From: RFXV01 sp038150465
GTDB taxonomy: Bacteria; Bacteroidota; Bacteroidia; Flavobacteriales; Schleiferiaceae
Assembly (NCBI GenBank): GCA_038150465.1
Contig: JAYOTP010000011.1
Coordinates: 1-64,000 of the forward strand
DNA: 64,000 nt
Direction: 5' to 3'
Positions 34,776 through 42,579 of this stretch are shown here, piece after piece. Every line of letters starts with the position of its first letter. The first letter of the stretch is position 1. The notes below the pieces were generated by a model. That model had not been told where the DNA came from, made no database searches, and saw only the letters and a list, made by a program, of their open reading frames with translations. A program made the translations under genes and the position numbers.

Positions 34776-36116
34776 ATGGCGCAGATTGAGCTTGTAATGC
34801 CCAAAATGGGTGAAAGTGTGGCAGAGGCCACCATCATCAAGTGGCTCGTTGAGGAAGGACAAAAAATGGAGGCCGAAGAGTCGGTCCTGGAGATCGCCAC
34901 AGACAAAGTGGACTCGGAGGTTCCCGCACCTGCAGATGGGGTACTCATCAAAAAAATGTTCGGAGAGAATGATGTGGTTGAAGTCGGCCAGGTCATTGCC
35001 CTGATCGAAACGGAACAAGGAGCTGCTGCCGCGAAAGTGGCTGCGCCCGAGCCGCCGAAATCCGAGGAAAAACCGCAGGCAGAGAAACCGCAAAGCCAGG
35101 AAGCTCAGACGATCCAGGAATCTGTGGAGACAGCCGTACAAGCCGTCAACGGAACTGCAACAGATGGCATTCCCAGAGAATCGAACGGCCGCTTCTACTC
35201 GCCTCTGGTACGCAGTATAGCACAGACCGAGGGCATCTCATTAAGTGAGCTCGATGCACTGGCAGGAAGCGGAAGAGAGGGCCGGGTGACCAAAGCGGAT
35301 ATACTCGCTTATGTAGCGGATAGAAACCCATCTTCTGCACCCAGCACAGCAGAACGCCCCGCCCCGAAACCATCGCCTGTCAAGCCCGTGGAAGTCAGTG
35401 CCGGCGCTGGAGATGAGATCATTGAGATGGACCGCATGCGCAAGCTGATCGCCGACCATATGGTCATGAGCAAGCAAGTGGCCCCTCACGTCACCTCCTT
35501 TGTCGAGGTGGACGTGACCAGGATCGTGGAATGGCGCAATCGGGTGAAAGCCGATTTCCAAAAAAGAGAAGGAGAAAAGATCACCTTCACTCCGATCTTC
35601 ATCGAAGCACTGGTTCAGGCGATCAAAGAGTTCCCATTGATCAATGTCTCAGTCAATGGGGATTCCATCATCAAGAAGCGTCGGATCAACATTGGCATGG
35701 CTGCCGCACTCCCCTCTGGCAACCTCATTGTACCCGTCATCCATGATGCTGATCAGTTGAATCTGACCGGGCTGACCAAGAAGGTCAACGATCTGGCAGC
35801 AAGGGCACGGAAAAATGAATTGAAGCCTGAAGAGATACAAGGCGGCACCTATACCTTGACCAATGTGGGCACCTTCGGCAATTTGCTCGGCACGCCCATC
35901 ATCAATCAGCCACAAGTGGCCATCATGGCCGCAGGAGCCATCGTCAAGAAAGCCTCTGTCATCGAAACTCCGGAAGGCGATATGATCGGTATCCGGCATA
36001 AGATGTTCCTGTCGCACAGCTACGACCACCGGGTGGTGGACGGAGCTTTGGGCGGTCGTTTTGTCCGTCGTGTCGCCGATCTACTGGAAGCCTTTGACGG
36101 CGAGCGAGAGATCTGA
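34776..36116 (+). CDS. Dihydrolipoamide acyltransferase (E2) of a 2-oxo acid dehydrogenase complex
   Basis: A 446-residue E2. The lipoyl domain (1-75) has the lipoylated Lys44 in EIATDKVDSEVPAP. A charged Ala/Pro/Glu linker follows, then a peripheral-subunit-binding domain (about 137-175, YSPLVRSIAQTEGIS...GREGRVTKADIL). The catalytic domain carries SHSYDHRVVDGALGGRF, with the active-site His and Asp. The single lipoyl domain and the MPKMGESVAEATI start are typical of the branched-chain or general 2-oxo acid E2 of Bacteroidota. No E1 or E3 gene is adjacent, so the substrate is undecided. Confidence 0.93.
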   Translation: MAQIELVMPKMGESVAEATIIKWLVEEGQKMEAEESVLEIATDKVDSEVPAPADGVLIKKMFGENDVVEVGQVIALIETEQGAAAAKVAAPEPPKSEEKPQAEKPQSQEAQTIQESVETAVQAVNGTATDGIPRESNGRFYSPLVRSIAQTEGISLSELDALAGSGREGRVTKADILAYVADRNPSSAPSTAERPAPKPSPVKPVEVSAGAGDEIIEMDRMRKLIADHMVMSKQVAPHVTSFVEVDVTRIVEWRNRVKADFQKREGEKITFTPIFIEALVQAIKEFPLINVSVNGDSIIKKRRINIGMAAALPSGNLIVPVIHDADQLNLTGLTKKVNDLAARARKNELKPEEIQGGTYTLTNVGTFGNLLGTPIINQPQVAIMAAGAIVKKASVIETPEGDMIGIRHKMFLSHSYDHRVVDGALGGRFVRRVADLLEAFDGEREI

Positions 36117-36145
36117 ACGCAAGCAGGACTGGAATTTGACCGAAT

Positions 36146-36958
36146 ATGATCGAACTCAAAAGACCCCTTTGCTTTTTTGATATAGAAAGTACGGGCACGG
36201 ATGTGGTGAACGACCGGATCGTCGAACTCGCCATGCTCAAGAGGATGCCCGACGGAAGTCAGTTGAAAAAACGCTGGCTAATGAATCCGCAGCGGCCCAT
36301 CCCTAAAGAAGTATCGGCCATCCATGGCATCACTGATGAAATGGTCGCACAGGCACCCAGTTTCAAGGACCTTGCGGGAGAGATAGCAGCCTTCGTCGAA
36401 GACAGCGACCTGAGCGGTTTCAATTCCAACAAATTCGACATCCCGATGCTGGCTGAGGAATTCGAACGCGCCCGTCAGCAAGGCGGTGAGGTGGACATCG
36501 ATTTCCGGAAGCGGTTTTCCGTGGATGTACAAAACATATTTCACCGAATGGAACCGCGCAACCTCGGTGCGGCCCTGAAATTCTACTGCGGTAAAACTTT
36601 GGAGAATGCACACACGGCACTGGCCGATACGGAAGCCACCCACGACGTGCTCATAGCGCAGATCGAACGCTATGCCCAAGCCTTTGAGCAAGAGGCGAGC
36701 GAGCTGGATCAGAAGGTCGATGTTGCCTTTCTGAGCAGGATCTCGAATCGGGGTAAAACCCTTGATTACGCGGGCTTTGTACGCGAAAACCAAGACGGGC
36801 AGGCCTACCTGAGTTTTGGGAAATACAAAGGGCGGCTGGTCAGTGAATTGCTCGAGGAGAATCCCGGCTATTTTCAATGGATCCAAAACGCAGACTTTCC
36901 CTTGTTTACCAAAAGGGTATTGAACGATCTGCGTCTGAAAGCCAAGTTCGGCGGATGA
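36146..36958 (+). CDS. DEDDh 3'-5' exonuclease (DnaQ/ExoX-like) with C-terminal FGKYKG domain
   Basis: A 270-residue protein. Exonuclease motifs are CFFDIESTGTD (Exo I), SGFNSNKFDIPML (Exo II) and NAHTALADTEATHD (Exo III, H-x4-D). After a linker, residues about 220-265 read YLSFGKYKGRLVSELLEENP then YFQWIQNADFP, a small module resembling the DUF3820/ExoX C-terminal region. It is probably a proofreading or repair exonuclease acting on single strands. The stop overlaps the next start as ATGA. Confidence 0.88.
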   Translation: MIELKRPLCFFDIESTGTDVVNDRIVELAMLKRMPDGSQLKKRWLMNPQRPIPKEVSAIHGITDEMVAQAPSFKDLAGEIAAFVEDSDLSGFNSNKFDIPMLAEEFERARQQGGEVDIDFRKRFSVDVQNIFHRMEPRNLGAALKFYCGKTLENAHTALADTEATHDVLIAQIERYAQAFEQEASELDQKVDVAFLSRISNRGKTLDYAGFVRENQDGQAYLSFGKYKGRLVSELLEENPGYFQWIQNADFPLFTKRVLNDLRLKAKFGG

Positions 36959-37566
36959 AGATCATCTGCGTCGGACGCAACTATGCCCAACACGCTCGGG
37001 AAATGGGGAGTGAAGTTCTCCAGGAGCCCGTCTTGTTCCTCAAACCAGATTCGTCCGTCATTCTCAAGAGACAACCCTTGTTTCTTCCCTCCTTCAGTTG
37101 CGATGTGCACCATGAGGTGGAACTCCTGGTCAAGATCAACCGGGTCGGCAAACACATCGAAGAACGATTCGCCCACCGATACTACGATGAGGTCAGCCTC
37201 GGCATCGATTTCACAGCACGGGATGTCCAGGCAGAACTCAAGAAAAAAGGACTGCCCTGGGAAAAGGCGAAGGCCTTTGATGGAAGTGCGGCCATTGGGC
37301 AGTGGGTCAACAAGTCTGAGATCGGGCCGATACCGGAAATTTCCTTCCGGCTAGAGAAGAACGGCAGCACCGTACAGAAGGGTTCGGGCTCTGAAATGAT
37401 CTTTTCTGTGGACCGCTTGATCGCTTACATATCTAAATACTTCACTCTGAAGAAGGGAGACGTACTCTTCACAGGCACTCCAGAGGGTGTGGGGCCGGTT
37501 TCAGCGGATGATCGACTCAAGGCTTTTTTGGGCGATCAGTGCCTCCTTGAACTCCTCGTTAAATAG
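36955..37566 (+). CDS. Fumarylacetoacetate hydrolase family protein
   Basis: A 203-residue FAH-fold protein. It starts MKIICVGRNYAQHAREMG at ATG 36955. Metal-binding acidic residues are suggested by DVHHEVELLVKI and GIDFTARDVQ, and GDVLFTGTPEGVGPV is the C-terminal family signature. The family includes acylpyruvase, oxaloacetate tautomerase and decarboxylase activities; sequence alone does not decide among them. The frame is open back to 36877, but only as a shadow of the exonuclease gene. Confidence 0.9.
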   Translation: MKIICVGRNYAQHAREMGSEVLQEPVLFLKPDSSVILKRQPLFLPSFSCDVHHEVELLVKINRVGKHIEERFAHRYYDEVSLGIDFTARDVQAELKKKGLPWEKAKAFDGSAAIGQWVNKSEIGPIPEISFRLEKNGSTVQKGSGSEMIFSVDRLIAYISKYFTLKKGDVLFTGTPEGVGPVSADDRLKAFLGDQCLLELLVK

Positions 37567-37626
37567 TCCACCCGAACGAATCAATCAGTTCGTGCAGGAA
37601 GCCGCCCAATGCCGCTTCAATTCTGC

Positions 37627-37634
37627 TATATTTG
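37627..37634 (+). promoter_or_regulatory. -7 element upstream of the 1578-residue T9SS protein
   Basis: TATATTTG matches TAnnTTTG exactly, 33 bases before the ATG at 37668. No TTG is present at the usual spacing. Confidence 0.45.
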
Positions 37635-37667
37635 TGAATTGTGCATTTTCGAGAAGACCAAAGATCT

Positions 37668-40600
37668 ATGAAGCGACACATACTCTCTCTCCTAGCCCTT
37701 ATCGCCTTTGTACTGAACAGCAACGCCCAGACCGTTGTTTTTCAGGAAGACTTTGACCTCACTCCATTCGGCGTCACCTGCACGAGCCGAGGAGGTTCTA
37801 CCCTTCCACAGGCCAATCCGGTCCCGGCCGGACAATGGTGTTGGAACGACACAAGTGCGATATCCACTTCCGCACCCAACAGCTACCATGTGGCCACTCC
37901 ATTGAGCAGCGACACAGTGGTCTTTGAGTCCAACAGCTTTAGCACTGTGGGCAATACGTTCGTTCAATTGAGCTTCTTCCACAAAGCGCTCATGTTTGGT
38001 TCGATGCGGGCAGAGGTGGAAGTGTCCAATGACAACGGAGCAACTTGGATCTTACTCGGCAGCAATCAGTATCTCGGCACCTCGAGTTCATATCCCACAC
38101 TGGGCTACTTCAACATCACCTCCTACCCGATCAACACATCCATCTGGGGAACACCCGCGGCTCCATTGTCCGCATCACAGGCAGCGTGGAAACTCGAGGA
38201 ATTTGACGTCTCCACAGAACTCGGAGGAACCAATGGCTTTGCAAACTGTAAGGTTCGCTTCACCTACCGAAGCATCCAGGGAAACATCTTACCACAGGCC
38301 AATTGGAGCCAGTTTGACGGATGGTTCGTGGACGATGTGGAAGTATTGGCTGCTCCTTGCGAGGTGACACCGCCATCGGCCACTTTCAACCTGCAACCTC
38401 CCCCCATTCCTTGCTACGACAATATGCCCGTGGGACCGATCGACAATCTCAACCCAAAGATCGGTGTGGACGTGACCGACCCGAGTGGCATCAATGAAGT
38501 CCGTCTGAAGTACAAGATCAACGGCGGAACGGAACAGACGATCATCCTTACTGCATCGGGTGGAAATCCCGATCGCTATGAGTATCAGTTCGCCAATGGC
38601 GTCTTGGCTCTTGGCGACACGGTCGAATACTACCTCGAAGCCGAAGATGCCTCCTGCATCAACAATGTGCGCCGACTCCCTGGCATCAACGGGGCATATG
38701 TCACCTTTTGGGAAGTTCCCGGGTTTCCAACTAAATGCGGTACGGCTGCATGTGGCGCCTCGCCGACCATCATCAACACATTCCCCTGGACAGAGAACTT
38801 TGAAGGCAATGAATGGGTCTCCGGTACCGGAAGCGGAGATGCGGGCGTTTCGCACAGAGGAACCTTCCCCACTTTTCCAGTGAGCAACTGGGTGGTTTCT
38901 CCCAACACGACTACAACGGGCATGGGATGGAGCATCCGGACTGGAACCCACCCGACAAGTCAGACAGGTCCCGCGGGAGACCACACCACTGGCTCGGCCA
39001 CCTATATCTACTTTGAATCGACCCAAAGCTCGAGTCCTCCCAACAGCCAGCTCATCACACCTTGTATCGATCTGACATCGCTCACGGGTTGTGCTGCACT
39101 GGAGTTTTACTACCACAAATTCGGGGGCACCATGGGCAATATGCGTGTGGACATCGATACGAGCAAGGGAACAGACGTCAACAAATGGTGGGGCGGCTAT
39201 TTTCTGGTTCCTGGCCAAACCCATTCAAGTCCGACCGATCCTTGGACCAAGGCATTTGTCGACCTGACGCCCTTTGTAGGCGAGATCATTCGTATTCGCT
39301 TCGTTGGAGTTCGCGGTGGAGCGAACGGAGATATGGCCCTGGACGATCTGCGGATCTTTGAGCCGGATCCCGTTGAAATGGAGATGGTCTCTTTCGATGC
39401 CCCCCTCAATGGATTCTGCTCCTACAGCAGCACGGAAGATGTGATCATCAACGTGAAGAACGCTGGATGTCAGGCTATCAGCAATATTCCAGTGGCCTTT
39501 GAACTCAATGGAGTGACCTTCCGCGATACCATCGCAGGTCCCCTGGCCAGTGGCGCTTCCACAAACTTCACCTTCGGCCCGAAAGCGGACCTGAGTGCAT
39601 TTCAAACACATTCCATCAAGGTTCGGGTAGAGGCAGTAGGCGATGCGGACAATACCAACGATGAACTCGGACCCCGAAGCATCGTGCACGACCCAACGAT
39701 CTCTGGATTTCCTTACTTCCTGAATTTTGATCCTCCTCAGAGCACAGCTGGAAATGGAAACCCAGGCAATGCAGGTGTTTTGGGCACCACGGACTGGACC
39801 ATCGCACCTCCGCCCAACTCTGCATCCAACTTCGCTTGGTATATAGGAACCGGACTGACACCCACGGACGGAACCGGACCTTATGGAGGGTATCAGAGTG
39901 AAAATTATCTCTACACAGAAGGGAACTGGGGGAATGCACCCACCAGCGCTGTACTCATCAGCGAGTGCATGGACCTGACCGGATTGACGAATCCGTATGT
40001 CGACTTCATGTACCATTTCTACGCTGCCGATGCTGCTGCTTTGGTATTTCAAGTAAAGCCCGAAACAGGCAACAACTTCCAGTCTGTTGGAGGTGCGATC
40101 CTGGGGTCCAATGCCAACCAAACGATGAGCAGTGAATTTGATGAATGGAAACTCAAGCACATCGACCTCTCTGCCTTTGTTGGTCAGACCGTACAATTGC
40201 GCATCGTATGCCAGAAGACAGGCGGCGGACAAGAGGCTGATGTGGCCATCGACGGATTCAGGGTATACGACCAAGCCGCACAGGATGTAGGCATCCTGAC
40301 CATTACTTCGCCTGGCGGAAGCATCAACCTGCCCGGAGGTTCTGGACCTACGGTGAAGATCCAGAATTTTGGATCTGCTGCGGTGACCAGTGTTCCTCTG
40401 CAGCTGACGGTCACGCCTTCCTGCGGAGGTGCACCCATTTCGGTTTCAGACACATGGACGGGCACTCTGCAGCCTGGAGCATCTGTGAACCATACCATCT
40501 CCACTCCACCCGGATACGTGCTTGGTGCGCAGGAGATCTGCGTGAGCACTGGACTCTCAGGAGACGGCTACAGTTTCAATGATGCCTACTGCAAGTACGC

Positions 40601-42404
40601 CACCGGCTTTACAGATCAAAATATTCCGTTCTCTACCGATTTCGAATCGTGTGCCCGTGATGAACACGGATTTGCCATCATGGGGAACTCTGGTGGAACA
40701 ACCTATAAGCTTTGGGAGAAAAAGAACGGTGGAGGCGCCCATTCCGGTACCCGAAGCTGGAAGACCAATGGAGCCGGAAAGAACTACCGCGACGATACGC
40801 GAGAGGCGCTGCGCATTCCCCGCTTCATCGGTTTTGACACCATCAGTGGTGCAGAGATCCGTTTCTGGCACAAGTTTGACTTTGCTCCTGGCGATGGCGG
40901 ACAGGTGCAATACTTCAAGAACGGAAACTGGATTACGCTGGGCAGTGTAACTCCCCTCCCGGATTACCCCAACTGGTACGGAAACCCCAATTTCGGCGGA
41001 TCACAGATCGCTGGTCTTGGAGGCGAGCCTGGATTCACCGGCAATTCGAATGGTTGGGTGTTCTCTTCTTATCCTTTGGCTTTCATGAACAACAATACCT
41101 CGCCTCTGGCCATGAGGTTTGTTTTGGGTGCGAACGCTTCTGCCAATTCAACGGGCTGGGAGATCGATGACTTCGAACTCTATGTTCCACCGCAATACAG
41201 TGCTGGACCCACCGATATCCAGACCATTGCCAACCTCCCCTTCCCCGGCGACAACCAATTGATGGTCAAGATCGAAAACTCCGGGGCGCGTGCGTTGGAT
41301 AGTTGCCTCCTGACCGTATGGGCAGACAATGTGCTTATCGGTTCCCAGATGTCTCGGTTTGACCCGCCTCTGCAAAGAGGCAAAACAAGGTGGGACACCA
41401 TCGTCAACATTTGGCCCAATGCCACGAGCGGAGCGCACAATGTTTGTGCATACACGCAATTCCCGAACGGCCGCACATATGACGATTTCAATGCAGACGA
41501 CAGCCTCTGTAAATCAGTGGTCATTCTCACGACCATTGCCAATATCGATACCATCGGCTATTGCAACGACTTCGAAGATCCCTCTCAGGAGGAATGGTTC
41601 ACTTCGAACTATGCCACCTACAACGATGGGAACACCTTCTGGGAGAAAGGAACACCTGCTCAAGCAAGTCTGAATGGTGCTTTCAGTGGCAACAACGCCT
41701 GGATGGTCAATTTGGCCAACAATTATCGGAACCGGGATTCTTCGGCCCTCTTCACGCCTGTCTTTGAGATCGACTCCACACACAGGTACCGCATTTCCTT
41801 CATGCACAACTACAAGACGGAGCGCTACCACGATGGAGGAACCATGGACATCTCCAAAGACGGTGGAGTCAGCTGGGAAACCGTAGGAAATGTGCGTACA
41901 AGTTGGTTCAACACACAGTTCGTCACTTCACTTGATGTGATCAAGCCAGGGTGGACGAGCAATTCCAATGGATACAGACCCGCCAGCATCGTCGTTGAAA
42001 TTCCCAAAACAGGTCCGGTGATCTTCCGCTTCCGCTTTGGATCGGATCAAGGGATAGAGACCGAAGGATGGGCCATAGATGATTTCTGCTTCCAGCAAAC
42101 CTTTGATGCTGCTGATTACTACGTGGGCATGGAAGAATCCATTCCAGGTGTAGTGTCCCTTGGAGAATTGTTCCCCAACCCGGCAAGGGAAAGGGTTCAT
42201 ATGAATATCCAGCTCATGGAACGCAGCGATGTGGCTATTCAGGTGCACAGCCTCTTTGGAAAGGAATTGTATTCTGATGTGCAATCTGTTGACCGCGGCG
42301 TACAAACACTTGAGGTCCCCACAGCTGGATGGGCACCGGGTCTTTACATCGTTCAGTTCGACATATCTGGCCACACAGTGGTCAAGAAGCTGGTGATCGA
42401 ATAA
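37668..42404 (+). CDS. Giant secreted protein with repeated MAM/anchor-J-like modules and T9SS type A sorting domain
   Basis: A 1578-residue protein. A signal peptide (MKRHILSLLALIAFVLNSNA) is followed by about five repeated jelly-roll-type modules. Each opens with a DFE/DFD-like turn (FQEDFDLTPFG, WTENFEGNEW, YFLNFDPPQS, STDFESCARD, YCNDFEDPSQ) and ends with a DD-containing strand (VDDVEVL, LDDLRIFEP, IDGFRVYDQ, IDDFELYVP, IDDFCFQQ). Immunoglobulin/CARDB-like spacers lie between some of them. The C-terminus, starting at FPNPARERVHM, is a T9SS sorting domain. No catalytic domain was recognised; an adhesive or glycan- or protein-binding surface role is likely. It is monocistronic, with a strong terminator downstream. 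Confidence 0.85.
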   Translation: MKRHILSLLALIAFVLNSNAQTVVFQEDFDLTPFGVTCTSRGGSTLPQANPVPAGQWCWNDTSAISTSAPNSYHVATPLSSDTVVFESNSFSTVGNTFVQLSFFHKALMFGSMRAEVEVSNDNGATWILLGSNQYLGTSSSYPTLGYFNITSYPINTSIWGTPAAPLSASQAAWKLEEFDVSTELGGTNGFANCKVRFTYRSIQGNILPQANWSQFDGWFVDDVEVLAAPCEVTPPSATFNLQPPPIPCYDNMPVGPIDNLNPKIGVDVTDPSGINEVRLKYKINGGTEQTIILTASGGNPDRYEYQFANGVLALGDTVEYYLEAEDASCINNVRRLPGINGAYVTFWEVPGFPTKCGTAACGASPTIINTFPWTENFEGNEWVSGTGSGDAGVSHRGTFPTFPVSNWVVSPNTTTTGMGWSIRTGTHPTSQTGPAGDHTTGSATYIYFESTQSSSPPNSQLITPCIDLTSLTGCAALEFYYHKFGGTMGNMRVDIDTSKGTDVNKWWGGYFLVPGQTHSSPTDPWTKAFVDLTPFVGEIIRIRFVGVRGGANGDMALDDLRIFEPDPVEMEMVSFDAPLNGFCSYSSTEDVIINVKNAGCQAISNIPVAFELNGVTFRDTIAGPLASGASTNFTFGPKADLSAFQTHSIKVRVEAVGDADNTNDELGPRSIVHDPTISGFPYFLNFDPPQSTAGNGNPGNAGVLGTTDWTIAPPPNSASNFAWYIGTGLTPTDGTGPYGGYQSENYLYTEGNWGNAPTSAVLISECMDLTGLTNPYVDFMYHFYAADAAALVFQVKPETGNNFQSVGGAILGSNANQTMSSEFDEWKLKHIDLSAFVGQTVQLRIVCQKTGGGQEADVAIDGFRVYDQAAQDVGILTITSPGGSINLPGGSGPTVKIQNFGSAAVTSVPLQLTVTPSCGGAPISVSDTWTGTLQPGASVNHTISTPPGYVLGAQEICVSTGLSGDGYSFNDAYCKYATGFTDQNIPFSTDFESCARDEHGFAIMGNSGGTTYKLWEKKNGGGAHSGTRSWKTNGAGKNYRDDTREALRIPRFIGFDTISGAEIRFWHKFDFAPGDGGQVQYFKNGNWITLGSVTPLPDYPNWYGNPNFGGSQIAGLGGEPGFTGNSNGWVFSSYPLAFMNNNTSPLAMRFVLGANASANSTGWEIDDFELYVPPQYSAGPTDIQTIANLPFPGDNQLMVKIENSGARALDSCLLTVWADNVLIGSQMSRFDPPLQRGKTRWDTIVNIWPNATSGAHNVCAYTQFPNGRTYDDFNADDSLCKSVVILTTIANIDTIGYCNDFEDPSQEEWFTSNYATYNDGNTFWEKGTPAQASLNGAFSGNNAWMVNLANNYRNRDSSALFTPVFEIDSTHRYRISFMHNYKTERYHDGGTMDISKDGGVSWETVGNVRTSWFNTQFVTSLDVIKPGWTSNSNGYRPASIVVEIPKTGPVIFRFRFGSDQGIETEGWAIDDFCFQQTFDAADYYVGMEESIPGVVSLGELFPNPARERVHMNIQLMERSDVAIQVHSLFGKELYSDVQSVDRGVQTLEVPTAGWAPGLYIVQFDISGHTVVKKLVIE

Positions 42405-42431
42405 AGAAACCTATTCTTTTATTCAATGAAA

Positions 42432-42459
42432 AGCCATCTCTGACGAGATGGCTTTTTTT
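42432..42459 (+). terminator. Intrinsic terminator after the 1578-residue T9SS gene
   Basis: Perfect 9-bp stem AGCCATCTC / GAGATGGCT with a TGAC loop and a T7 run. Confidence 0.92.
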
Positions 42460-42470
42460 GTGCGATCAAA

Positions 42471-42485
42471 AGGACAAAATGTCCT
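42471..42485. promoter_or_regulatory. Perfect inverted repeat upstream of clpB
   Basis: AGGACA-AAA-TGTCCT, 6-bp arms with a 3-base centre, 94 bases before the clpB ATG and just after the preceding terminator. It is suitably placed for an operator or a small stem, but no known heat-shock motif (CIRCE or HAIR) is matched. Confidence 0.3.
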
Positions 42486-42579
42486 GTCTATCAGTTGTTT
42501 GAGGAATCATCTCCGTCATTTCGTCCCAAAACCCCAATGGTCTGGAGATTGCTCCCGGCTGCTTTGTTAAATCGACTCA

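Noticed and set aside
39225..40274. 349-codon minus-strand open frame inside the 1578-residue T9SS gene
   Set aside because: Antisense to a continuous secreted protein with regular modules; no domain or start context.
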